Part shown: positions 21,321 to 31,830 of the stretch, piece by piece | Layout: every line of letters begins with the position of its first letter | How positions within the stretch are numbered: position 1 is the first letter of the stretch | Source of the DNA: Sphingobacteriaceae bacterium | GTDB lineage: Bacteria > Bacteroidota > Bacteroidia > B-17B0 > Aurantibacillaceae | Assembly (NCBI GenBank): GCA_947480015.1 | Contig: CANKBS010000020.1 | Span: forward strand, 1-64,000 | DNA: 64,000 nucleotides | Direction of reading: 5' to 3' | Made by a program: the position numbers and the translations under genes | The notes under the pieces: generated by a model | Databases searched by the model: none | Told to the model about the DNA's origin: nothing | The model's input: only the letters and a program-made list of their open reading frames with translations

Positions 21321-23828
21321 ATGAATATTAAAAAGTTTTTTATTCTCCTACTCATCTTTTCTTACATAGGCTCCTCAGCGCAGGTTATGAATGTAAGAAA
21401 GTGGCGTAAAACCGAGCGTGATTCGCTTGATTATGGTATGATTTTGTATGAAGAAAAATCATTTTTACAGGCCTTGCCGCTTTTTGAAAAGATTCTCAAC
21501 AACCACTCCGATGAGGAGTTTCTTAAATTTACCTATGCCAAGTGTGCACTTAATCGTTCAGACAAGCATGCCGATGCCTATAAGTATTTGACCGAGGTGT
21601 ATGAAAAAAATAAAAAATTGCCCGACATGCAGTACGACATGGCCTTGGCAGCGCATTATAATTATAAATTTGAAGAGGCTGAAAATTATATCAATCAATA
21701 CGAAGCAAAAAAATTAAGTCCGGAAGCAAAGTTAAAGGCCGATCAATTAAAGCGTTATATTGCAAATGCCAAGGTTTTTTATGCCAATCCCACTGCAGCT
21801 AAAATTAGCAATTTGGGCGATTCCATCAATACGGCCGATGATGAGTATGTGCCGGCCATTACTGCCGATGAGTCCTTGATGTATTTTACCTACGCTGGTT
21901 CTAAAAGTTTGGGTGGGCGACAAAATGCCACTTTACAGGCCGATTCCGGTGGTACATTTATGGAAGATATTTACATGGCGCATCAGCATAACAATAAATT
22001 TCGCAAAGCCATTTCACTCGATAGTTTAAATACCAATGCGCCAGATGCTGCCATTTCGGTGAGCAACGACGGTCGGGTTCTTTTTATTTATCAGGATATT
22101 GGCGATGGTCACGGTGATATTTATAAAAGTGATTTGATTGGTGAGCATTTTTCAAAACCAAAAAAATTACGCGGCGAAATTAATTCATATTCTTGGGATG
22201 GCCACTGCTCCTTGTCTCCCGATGGGCAAACCCTTTATTTCAGTAGCGAACGTATTGATGGCTTAGGTGGTCGCGATATTTACCGCGCCAGTTTGTCGGC
22301 CGATTCGAGTTGGACCCATGTGGTTAATTTGGGTGATTCGGTGAATACGCCATACGATGATGATGCCCCATTTATTAGTGCTGATGGCTTAACCCTGTTT
22401 TTCAGTTCAAAAGGACGCAGCAGCATGGGCGGTTATGATGTTTTTAGAACGGTGATGAATCCGGTAGATTCAAGCTTTAAAAAGTCAGATAACTTAGGAT
22501 ATCCGATTAATTCAACAGCCGACGATATTTATTTTGTAATGGCTGCTAATGGGATTAATGGGTATTACAGTTCGGGTAAAAAAGAAGGCAAGGGTATGAA
22601 AGATATTTACAAGGTTGAACCCAATTTTACTTGGGAAAAACCTGCTTTGTATTTAGTAAAAGGGACTATAAAAAACCTGGAAGGCCCTGTAACTGCTAAG
22701 ATAAAGGTGGAGGTTTTATCTAATAATAATAAGATATACAACACCTTTAGTGCCAATTCAAAAACGGGAGCTTATTTGTTGAGTCTGCCCGGTGGTGCAA
22801 CTTACCGCTTAACATACAGTTATAAAAATCTTAAACCCGAGGTGCTCGACATGGATGCAAGTGCCATAAAAGGTTATCATGAGAAAACAGAAAATATAGT
22901 ATTATCTGTAGCGCCGGAGCCGGTATTGGCAGCGGTTACAGCAATAGCAGCAAATGTAACAGCCACAGTAAATCAGGTAGCAGTTAAAACAAACACAAGT
23001 ACATTAGCCTTAGTCGCAAAAACGACAGCTTCTGAAACAACGCGTATTGCAAAGGTAGAGCCAAAACAAGTTGAAAAAGAACTGAAGGCGGCAGAACCGT
23101 TAGCCAAAGTGGAAGCTGTAAAAACAGAAACAAAAACGGCCGTAATTGCGGAAGTACCAGTTGCAAAAGTAGAGCCTGTAAAAACAGAAACAAAAGCGGC
23201 AGTAGTTGAGGAAGTTGCAGTGGCGAAAGTAGAACCAGTAAAAACTGAAATAAAAACACCTGAGCCGGAAAAAGCAAAAGTAGTTAAAACAGAACCGGTG
23301 AAAGAAACGCTTGCAGTAACTGAAAAACCTGTGTTTAAGCCTGAAGAGGCCAAGCCATTGGCAGAAGCCAAAGTAAGGAAAAGCAAAGAGAAAAATCCAT
23401 TGGCGGCAGCCTGGGATTTTACAGCACAGCCTGTGAGTTCTACTCCATTAAAATTACCGAAGGTGGCGGCTAGTAAAGATGGCTTCACCCCAATTAATGG
23501 TCCACAAGTTAAAACACAAAAATTCGCCGAAAAATACGGTAATGTTGCTGATCAGGATGTGGTGTATTGGGTGCAAGTGGCTGCAATTAAAACCGATAAA
23601 CCGATTGAATTAGCGCATTCTAAAAAATTGGGCAAGGTTGAAAAAATTGATCTGTCGGATGGTTATATACGCGTTACCGTTGGTGGTACCTTTAAAACGC
23701 TGGGTGCAGCTTATAAACATACCAAAAAGGTTGTAAAAGCCGGTCAGAAAGACAGTTTTGTGATTGCCTTGTATAAAGGCAGGCGAGTAAGCTTTGAGGA
23801 ACTTGAAGAGATGGGTTTACTAAAATAG
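21321..23828 (+). CDS. TPR / PD40 beta-propeller protein with K/E/P/V linker repeats and SPOR-like C-terminus
   Basis: N-terminal TPR-like region; SPDGQTLYFSSERIDGLGGRDIY and DGLTLFFSSKGRSSMGGYDVF PD40 units; VAKVEPVKTETK repeats; YWVQVAAIKTDKP... C-term. Confidence 0.85.
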   Translation: MNIKKFFILLLIFSYIGSSAQVMNVRKWRKTERDSLDYGMILYEEKSFLQALPLFEKILNNHSDEEFLKFTYAKCALNRSDKHADAYKYLTEVYEKNKKLPDMQYDMALAAHYNYKFEEAENYINQYEAKKLSPEAKLKADQLKRYIANAKVFYANPTAAKISNLGDSINTADDEYVPAITADESLMYFTYAGSKSLGGRQNATLQADSGGTFMEDIYMAHQHNNKFRKAISLDSLNTNAPDAAISVSNDGRVLFIYQDIGDGHGDIYKSDLIGEHFSKPKKLRGEINSYSWDGHCSLSPDGQTLYFSSERIDGLGGRDIYRASLSADSSWTHVVNLGDSVNTPYDDDAPFISADGLTLFFSSKGRSSMGGYDVFRTVMNPVDSSFKKSDNLGYPINSTADDIYFVMAANGINGYYSSGKKEGKGMKDIYKVEPNFTWEKPALYLVKGTIKNLEGPVTAKIKVEVLSNNNKIYNTFSANSKTGAYLLSLPGGATYRLTYSYKNLKPEVLDMDASAIKGYHEKTENIVLSVAPEPVLAAVTAIAANVTATVNQVAVKTNTSTLALVAKTTASETTRIAKVEPKQVEKELKAAEPLAKVEAVKTETKTAVIAEVPVAKVEPVKTETKAAVVEEVAVAKVEPVKTEIKTPEPEKAKVVKTEPVKETLAVTEKPVFKPEEAKPLAEAKVRKSKEKNPLAAAWDFTAQPVSSTPLKLPKVAASKDGFTPINGPQVKTQKFAEKYGNVADQDVVYWVQVAAIKTDKPIELAHSKKLGKVEKIDLSDGYIRVTVGGTFKTLGAAYKHTKKVVKAGQKDSFVIALYKGRRVSFEELEEMGLLK

Positions 23829-23930
23829 CCAACGCTATTATTTGCTTTTGGTTGAATCCGTTTATTTTAAAAAAATTGACGGATTTTTTTTGAACAATTT
23901 CCTGCCCTCATAGCCTTTGATTGCTTGTTA

Positions 23931-24117
23931 AGCCGCAATAACAGCATAAGTCTAGAAAAAAATGAGATGCTGTCTTAGTGCGGCTAATCCTCATGCGACA
24001 GGCGCATGATGAACTTATTAGTGTTTGTTAGGATTTCTTTTCACACAAAACGCGGAAATCCTTACAAACACTTATATCGCAGAATTGCAGTTTAATTCTG
24101 TTAAGGGTTAAATAAGC
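23931..24117. repeat. Cluster of hairpins upstream of pyrG, including copy A of a dispersed two-hairpin repeat (24018-24117, minus orientation)
   Basis: AGCCGCA..ACAGCAT/ATGCTGT..TGCGGCT; CATGCG-ACAGG-CGCATG; AGTGTTTGTTAGGATTTC/GAAATCCTTACAAACACT; CAGAATT/AATTCTG. Confidence 0.75.
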
Positions 24118-24159
24118 CTTTTAGTGAGCAATTGTTTTAGCAAATCGCTTTTTTTTCAG

Positions 24160-24167
24160 TACTTTTG
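24160..24167 (+). promoter_or_regulatory. Bacteroidota -7 promoter box for pyrG
   Basis: TACTTTTG 32 bp upstream of the pyrG ATG. Confidence 0.55.
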
Positions 24168-24193
24168 CCTACAGTTTTAAAAAACTTCTATAA

Positions 24194-25800
<1,607 letters not shown>

Positions 25801-25801
<1 letters not shown>

Positions 25802-26307
25802 TGGAACTTTTAGAAGTAGGATATTTTAGTAAAACACACGGTGTTAAGGGACATTTAATTCTTCGCACCGAGATGGCTATTTTACTGGAAGATCTGAAAG
25901 CCTTGTTTATTGAGGCCAGTTCGGGCAAAGCCCCTTATTTTATTGAAGAAATAAAAGACAGCAATACCGGAATTATTTTGCGCTTGGAAGAAGTGGATAC
26001 CGTTGAAAAAGCAAAGCCGTTGCTTGGTAAAAAGGTCTTTATTGATGCCTCATTGGTTGAAGAAGAGGAAGCAGATTTTGAATGGTTGGGATATGAGTTG
26101 ATTGATGAGGCGAAGGGATTCTTGGGCATTGTGAATGGGGTTACGAATAACGGACATCAGGTATTATTGAGTATCCCATTCAGGGGGAAAGAAGTGATAT
26201 TGCCCTTGGTAGAAGATTTTGTGCAACGAATTGACGAAAAAGAAAAAAAACTTTATTATAATGCTCCGGAAGGCTTGATAGACTTGTATTTGGAGGAAGC
26301 AGAATAA
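25801..26307 (+). CDS. rimM: Ribosome maturation factor RimM
   Basis: MELLEVGYFSKTHGVKGHLILRTEM; PRC-like C-terminus; TAATG overlap with pyrG stop. Confidence 0.92.
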
Positions 26308-26409
26308 AATAAAAAAATTGTGGATTTTAAATAAAAATTACTTAGATTTGCAATCCAAAATCTGGTAAGCGCTAATGAATGCAGTATACGTTTACTTGGA
26401 AATTGATTG

Positions 26410-26475
26410 GTTAGGTGGACGTCAAATGTCCTTTGGACATTTGAGCGAGCAAGAGCGAAAGCCATCCGCCTAACA
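26410..26475. repeat. Structured element: closing stem with internal hairpins
   Basis: GTTAGGTGGA ... TCCGCCTAAC (10 bp, one G-U) enclosing CAAATGTCC-TTT-GGACATTTG and a possible GC-GAAA-GC hairpin. Confidence 0.7.
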
Positions 26476-26524
26476 AACATAAGAAGCCAAAATATTTTGT
26501 GAAAACGAAATATTAAAATACCTA

Positions 26525-26614
26525 GGTTAGGTGGATGAGTGGCTGAAATCACCGGTTTGCTAAACCGACGTACGGTGTTAAGCCGTACCGGGGGTTCGAA
26601 TCCCCCCCTGACCG
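26525..26614 (+). tRNA. tRNA-Ser (anticodon GCU), CCA not encoded
   Basis: Acceptor GGTTAGG/CCTGACC, long variable arm GTACGGTGTTAAGCCGTAC, T-arm GGGGGTTCGAATCCCCC, anticodon loop TTGCTAA; 90 nt. Confidence 0.93.
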
Positions 26615-26626
26615 CAGATAAATGCA

Positions 26627-26657
26627 AAAAGGTTTGAGCTTTGCTCAAACCTTTTTT
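26627..26657 (+). terminator. Rho-independent terminator after tRNA-Ser
   Basis: AAGGTTTGAGC-TTT-GCTCAAACCTT then T tract. Confidence 0.9.
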
Positions 26658-26715
26658 GTTTTGTGAAGTACCGTCGAAAGCTTGCTTTCGAAAGGGGAGG
26701 CACAAAAACAAAAAT

Positions 26716-26740
26716 AAGATCTGTCTTAGCAGATCTTTTT
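26716..26740 (+). terminator. Second terminator-like hairpin
   Basis: AAGATCTG-TCTTAG-CAGATCTT then TTT. Confidence 0.7.
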
Positions 26741-26821
26741 GCATTATGACTCTGGGACTTTGTGGGGATCAGCGGAGCTAATCCCACCCCCCTGACCGCT
26801 GAAACGAGCTTAAGAAGCTCT

Positions 26822-26848
26822 AAAACCCCCGAAAACAGGGGGTTTTTT
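26822..26848 (+). terminator. Third terminator-like hairpin
   Basis: AAAACCCCC-GAAAACA-GGGGGTTTT then TT. Confidence 0.75.
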
Positions 26849-27243
26849 GTTGACCGTTTTTAAGGGGGTGTAATTTAGGGTGTAATTTCATCAGAATCCC
26901 CCCCCCCCTTGCCTGTAAAATTTTTTACAGAAGAAGCTTTGGCGATAGCGTGGCTTAAAACCTTTATTTAGAAATGTAGTGAATTCTATTAATTGAACGA
27001 TGCGACTAAAATCATTTGCCTTTCTAGGAGTTATCAACTAGTTTAGAAAGTAAATCAAGCGTAAAACAGACACTGTGATGTTGTTAAACGCTAAGAGTGT
27101 ATCGCATGATGCCTGTGGTTAGGTCAATGTGGTGTATTCGTATTTCCCTTGCATTTGTTAGTTTTTTTCATATCTTTACTTGAAATAAATAGCTGCCTCT
27201 ATTTATTGAATGCCGGTAGTATTGTAACCCCAAAAAAATCAAT

Positions 27244-27966
27244 ATGAAAAAGTCCCTACTTGTAATTTTAACCCTCATCTTTTTTATGCAATGTAAAAAA
27301 GATAAAAAAACCGACACAAATACAAATACCGATAATGGTAACACAAATCCTTCAGTTGTTGTGCCTAAAAAAATTGATACCTTAAAACCCTTAAGTTATT
27401 TCCCTGTTTTTCCGGGCTCTTATTGGAAATACCTGGTGAATAATCAAGACACCCTTCGCATTCAAACGAATCCAACTTATATAAAGGATTCATATCCTAT
27501 TCAGATTTACAGTGCTCAGAATATTTACCATGTTTCTGATACGGTGTATGTACCTGTTATTACCAATGCCAATCCGAATTATCTCTACGATTATGTATTT
27601 GCTTCAACAAGCAAGGCTATTTATCAGTATAGTAGCATTGTTCAAATGGGAATAGCATCAAGTGCTTCAACTGGTTTGATCAAAGCTGCTTTTCTTTCTG
27701 AAAGCATTGGTGCTGTTATTACTAGGGGGGGTTATGACTTTCGTTACCCAGACTTCCGTGAAACCATAGTAGTCACTCAAAAAACAGCAATAAATGGTGA
27801 TTCTGTGCTAATTCTGAAAGGGCAGTATAACAAAACAAATCTGCCTAATCTTTTTTCGTATGAGAAGTACATAAAGAATGTAGGTTTGTCACTCCGCTAC
27901 GTGACTGATTCAATAAGTCATGATACGGTATACAAATGTAAATTGTTGAGTTATTATATTAATTAA
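27244..27966 (+). CDS. Hypothetical lipoprotein
   Basis: MKKSLLVILTLIFFMQCKKDKKTD lipobox. Confidence 0.78.
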   Translation: MKKSLLVILTLIFFMQCKKDKKTDTNTNTDNGNTNPSVVVPKKIDTLKPLSYFPVFPGSYWKYLVNNQDTLRIQTNPTYIKDSYPIQIYSAQNIYHVSDTVYVPVITNANPNYLYDYVFASTSKAIYQYSSIVQMGIASSASTGLIKAAFLSESIGAVITRGGYDFRYPDFRETIVVTQKTAINGDSVLILKGQYNKTNLPNLFSYEKYIKNVGLSLRYVTDSISHDTVYKCKLLSYYIN

Positions 27967-28021
27967 TCGCGATCGATTTTTTTTAGAAATATAAATCAGT
28001 TTTTTTTTGATTTTAAAATTG

Positions 28022-28050
28022 AAACCGGATGTAATTCATCTGGTTTTTTT
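28022..28050. terminator. Terminator between convergent genes
   Basis: AAACCGGATG-TAATT-CATCTGGTTT then T tract. Confidence 0.75.
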
Positions 28051-29497
28051 ATTTTATCCCCGCAATGCCTTTAAGCATATTCCGGAAAATAAAAAAATGG
28101 AAAGGTAGCATGGCGTACCAGTAGTTTCGGCCTAAGATTCCCTTAGGACGAAAGGTAGCGGTTTGTTTGAGTACACAGCGTTGTTCGGTTTCAACAATTG
28201 AAAACTCAAGCCAAGCTTCTCCCGGTAATTTCATTTCGGCATATAATAAGAGTCGTTTGTTTTTGTGATCGGCCACTACTACTCGCCAGAAATCAATGGT
28301 ATCGCCAGCCTCAATATCAGTGTCGCTTGTGCGACCTCTGCCAATACCAACACCACCAACAAATTTGTCGAGCAAACCTCTGAACTGCCATAATAAATCG
28401 GCATAGTACCAACCGGTATTACCACCAATGGCAAAAAAACGGGCTGCAACTTCGTCGGCTTTTTCTTTATCTATCTCAATCCATTTACGATCGCGGTAAC
28501 AACCATTCACCGGTACTTCGATATACTGGTTCACATCTAAGCGTGTTAAGCTACTCGAGGCGGCATCTTTCCAACTCGATACCACCATGTTTTGTTCAAT
28601 ACGCTGAAAGGCCATGGTAATAGCATCGCGATAAGAAATTAAGTCTTGTGGGATAATATTTCTTATTTCAAACTCTTTACAAATGGTATCGTTTTTCATG
28701 CTCTGAACTAATTGTCGTGCAATGGTAAAATTAGCAGATGTGGTAAGGTAAAGCCAATAAGCCGAGAGTCCTTGAAAAGCCCCTGGTATGGAAAAGATAT
28801 AACGTTTATAACCTCTGATGTTGGCAAATTCTAAAAGCATTTGTTTATATGATAGTACATCGGGTCCTCCAATTTCGAAAGTTTTGCAGAACATCTTTTC
28901 GTTCATCAAACATTTATGCAAATAGGTAATTACATTTCGGATAGCTATGGGTTGACAGCGTGAGTCGAGCCAGTTAGGAACAATCATCACCGGAATTTTT
29001 TCGGTGATATCACGAATCACTTCAAAGGAAATACTGCCTGAGCCCACAATAATGCCTGCCTCAAAAATAGTGTAAGGAATGCCTGAGTTAACAAACACCA
29101 GCTTTACTACCTTACGCGCCATAAGATGTTTGGATAAATTGACTTCGTTACTGATACCACTGAGGTAAACAATTTGTTTAACCTGTGTAAGACTTGCTAC
29201 CAAAACAAAACAACCGGCCGAACGCAATTCATATTCTTTTAAGGTGGTGAGCGTGTCGCCCAGTGAATGAATAAGATAGTAGGCAACATCATATTGTTTT
29301 TTATTAAAATTTTGAATAGCATTTTCGGGTTGCAGAAAATCAAATTCGATAATTTCAATTTTATCGAGTAAGCCCGGAGCCGGACGAAAGCGGTTACGGT
29401 CTCTCACCACACAGGTTACATCATGGCCGGCTTCAACCAAGGTAGGTAACAACCTCATGCCAATATAACCATTGGCTCCTGTGAGTAAAATTTTCAT
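28049..29497 (-). CDS. SDR-type NAD(P)-binding protein with C-terminal DUF2867-like domain
   Basis: MKILLTGANGYIGMRLLPTLVEAGHDVTCVVRD Rossmann start; internal ATG at 29497 preferred over the ORF start at 29539. Confidence 0.85.
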   Translation of the reverse strand: MKILLTGANGYIGMRLLPTLVEAGHDVTCVVRDRNRFRPAPGLLDKIEIIEFDFLQPENAIQNFNKKQYDVAYYLIHSLGDTLTTLKEYELRSAGCFVLVASLTQVKQIVYLSGISNEVNLSKHLMARKVVKLVFVNSGIPYTIFEAGIIVGSGSISFEVIRDITEKIPVMIVPNWLDSRCQPIAIRNVITYLHKCLMNEKMFCKTFEIGGPDVLSYKQMLLEFANIRGYKRYIFSIPGAFQGLSAYWLYLTTSANFTIARQLVQSMKNDTICKEFEIRNIIPQDLISYRDAITMAFQRIEQNMVVSSWKDAASSSLTRLDVNQYIEVPVNGCYRDRKWIEIDKEKADEVAARFFAIGGNTGWYYADLLWQFRGLLDKFVGGVGIGRGRTSDTDIEAGDTIDFWRVVVADHKNKRLLLYAEMKLPGEAWLEFSIVETEQRCVLKQTATFRPKGILGRNYWYAMLPFHFFIFRNMLKGIAGIK

Positions 29498-29799
29498 GAC
29501 TTTAATTTTATAAGTTAAAGAACCGTCGCCTCTGACCATGGCGAGCTATAACAATATTACAATCAATTGTTCCAAATAAAAATGCGCAAAGTCATGCTTT
29601 GGCTTTTTGCATGCTTACTCATCGACTTGGCACAGACCCCACCCCAATAATAAAGCTAGGAGAGATGGATGATTTTGGTCATTTTGATTTTAACCAATTG
29701 CTGATTAGTGACTTATGGAAGAAAAAAATAGTTAAGGATTAGCCACTACCATTAAATCGGTTTTGAATTCCACATTCGAATGATTTGTGACCGAAAAAT

Positions 29800-31680
29800 T
29801 TACTTGACTAATAATTTCTTAATGAAGGGGGTATAACCACTTTGTACCTTAATCAGATAAATTCCTGAGTCCAAGTTTAAATTTTCGATTTCAATTTCAT
29901 TCGGTTGGTCCGGATGTTCCGGCATAACTGCACGATTAAAGAATTGTTTGCCGGTTAAGTCGCAGATGATTACTTCTACTGCGCCACCAGGGTGTTTATC
30001 TAAATGAATAGAAAGTGTTTCATTGCCGGTAATTGGATTTGGATAAAAAGAAAAACGAAATACATCATCAATGTCAAGATAAACGATTGGGGAGTATTTA
30101 TAAGTGCCATCTACATCCATTTGTTTTAATCGATAATAATCAAATCCTATTTTTGGTTCGGTATCTATAAACTCATAATTTTTTAAAGTGTTGCTATTTA
30201 TCGCGCCTGCAACCGTTCCGATTTTAATAAAATTAAACCCATCGGCGCTTTTCTCAATCTCGAATAATTTATTGTTTTTTTCTGAAGCGGTTTGCCAGCT
30301 TAATTTAATGGTTGACGATTCGGCCTCCCCTTTAAAAAACACCAGTGTAATTGGTAAAGGACCGTTAGCTGAAGCGATGATTCCACCATTATTTGAACCT
30401 CCTCCTCCGGTGGCATTCGTCGTGCCGCCACTGTTATCGCTACCGGGGGTTCCGTTATTGGTTTGTGTTGTAACGTTGGCTGTTGGTTGTGTTATCGAAT
30501 AAATAACCACACCCTGTCCGCCACCAGCACCACCACCATGAGCAGCGGCGTTTCCAACACTTCCGCCGTTTCCGGCATTCGACATAATGGTAAGTGGACA
30601 CGCAGCCGTTGCTGAAAAAGTAGTGGCTTCAAGTAGTATACTACCTCCTGCACCGCCACCACCGGCCCCATCATTCCCACTATTTCCGGTTGTTACCCCA
30701 TTCGCTGAAATCTGAATTGACGATCCACAAGTGGTGTTTGTAGCAATGGTTCCGGCTTTAATTAATATAATACCTCCACCATTGCCGCCAAAGGTAGAAA
30801 CGCCGTTATTAGCTTGGCCACCGCCACCACCACCGCCCATAAAAATACGAGAGGCACTTATTTGTCCTGATAAAGAAATGCCGCCCAAACCTCTGCCTGA
30901 ATTCGCCAAGGTGCAAGGATACCCCAAGCCACCATCACCACCGGCTGAATAATTTCCGCCACCGCCACCGCCAGCGTTGTTCTCACCGCCGCCGCCGCCG
31001 CCATTTAAAATTTTTCCGCGACCGGTACTGAATGAAGTTACGGTTGCCAGATAAATTCCTTCACCTTTTGCGCCTAAGGTGGTTAGGGTTGACGTATACG
31101 ACGTGTTTACGCAGGCAAAATCACCAGATGCATTGGAGGAATAGGAACCTCCTCTAAAACCCAGACCGTCGGCAGTAATACGATGATTAAGTGTTAAGGT
31201 GTTGGTTACATAAAATGCGACTACACCACCCACATTACCATTCCAGCTTAAGCCGCTAATGTTGGCGCTGGTGGTATAACTGGCGCCCAAATCTCTTAAA
31301 CTAATTAGTTGAACAGAGGCGTTTGCGTTGATGTTATAAGCGTTAGATAGCGCCGCACTTAAGGTTAACGACGTTGGTGTGCCGCTTGTTGGTGTCACAG
31401 CAGCAATCGTTCTTATTTCATATAAACCAGCACTGGCAATAGCCGAAAGGTTCCCAAAAGTAACCGCATTGGTGGTATTGGTACCTATGACATTATCCTG
31501 CATTTGCATAATCACCACCTGCCCACCAACAGTAAAGGTATGATTGCTGATATTAACATTAGAAAGCGCCAAAACACTGGAACCAGTAACAGAGGTCACT
31601 TTAGCATAAGCATTAAGGGTGGTTTGGGATTGAATAAAACAAGCACTAAGTACAAAACTAAGAATAAAGACTAATCGCAT
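29800..31680 (-). CDS. Glycine-rich T9SS type A sorting domain protein
   Basis: Signal peptide; Gly-rich NGGGGGGENNAGGGGGG loops; C-term SFYPNPITGNETLSIHL...GIYLIKVQSG. Confidence 0.88.
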   Translation of the reverse strand: MRLVFILSFVLSACFIQSQTTLNAYAKVTSVTGSSVLALSNVNISNHTFTVGGQVVIMQMQDNVIGTNTTNAVTFGNLSAIASAGLYEIRTIAAVTPTSGTPTSLTLSAALSNAYNINANASVQLISLRDLGASYTTSANISGLSWNGNVGGVVAFYVTNTLTLNHRITADGLGFRGGSYSSNASGDFACVNTSYTSTLTTLGAKGEGIYLATVTSFSTGRGKILNGGGGGGENNAGGGGGGNYSAGGDGGLGYPCTLANSGRGLGGISLSGQISASRIFMGGGGGGGQANNGVSTFGGNGGGIILIKAGTIATNTTCGSSIQISANGVTTGNSGNDGAGGGGAGGSILLEATTFSATAACPLTIMSNAGNGGSVGNAAAHGGGAGGGQGVVIYSITQPTANVTTQTNNGTPGSDNSGGTTNATGGGGSNNGGIIASANGPLPITLVFFKGEAESSTIKLSWQTASEKNNKLFEIEKSADGFNFIKIGTVAGAINSNTLKNYEFIDTEPKIGFDYYRLKQMDVDGTYKYSPIVYLDIDDVFRFSFYPNPITGNETLSIHLDKHPGGAVEVIICDLTGKQFFNRAVMPEHPDQPNEIEIENLNLDSGIYLIKVQSGYTPFIKKLLVK

Positions 31681-31830
31681 AAAATTGGAATAAATTCCAA
31701 GATATGGAAAAAAAGAAATCTGTGCAAATGGAAATGAAAACTTATATCAACGACCAGATCTTAATATCTTAAGGAGATTAAAACCGGTATAAAATTTTCA
31801 TCTATAACATTTACTTAACTTTATGCAAAA

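Noticed and set aside
22973-23488. 171-aa antisense ORF rich in S/T/F/A
   Set aside because: Artefact of the reverse complement of the KVEPVKTETK repeat; a similar artefact (51131-51508) appears opposite the paralog.
26256-26787. Minus-strand ORFs of 162 and 69 aa (GGFEPPVRL..., GGIRTPGTA)
   Set aside because: They are antisense translations of the tRNA-Ser and adjacent hairpins; such strings are classic spurious ORFs.
30731-30952. Proline-rich ORF
   Set aside because: Antisense of the Gly-rich segment of the 29800-31680 protein.
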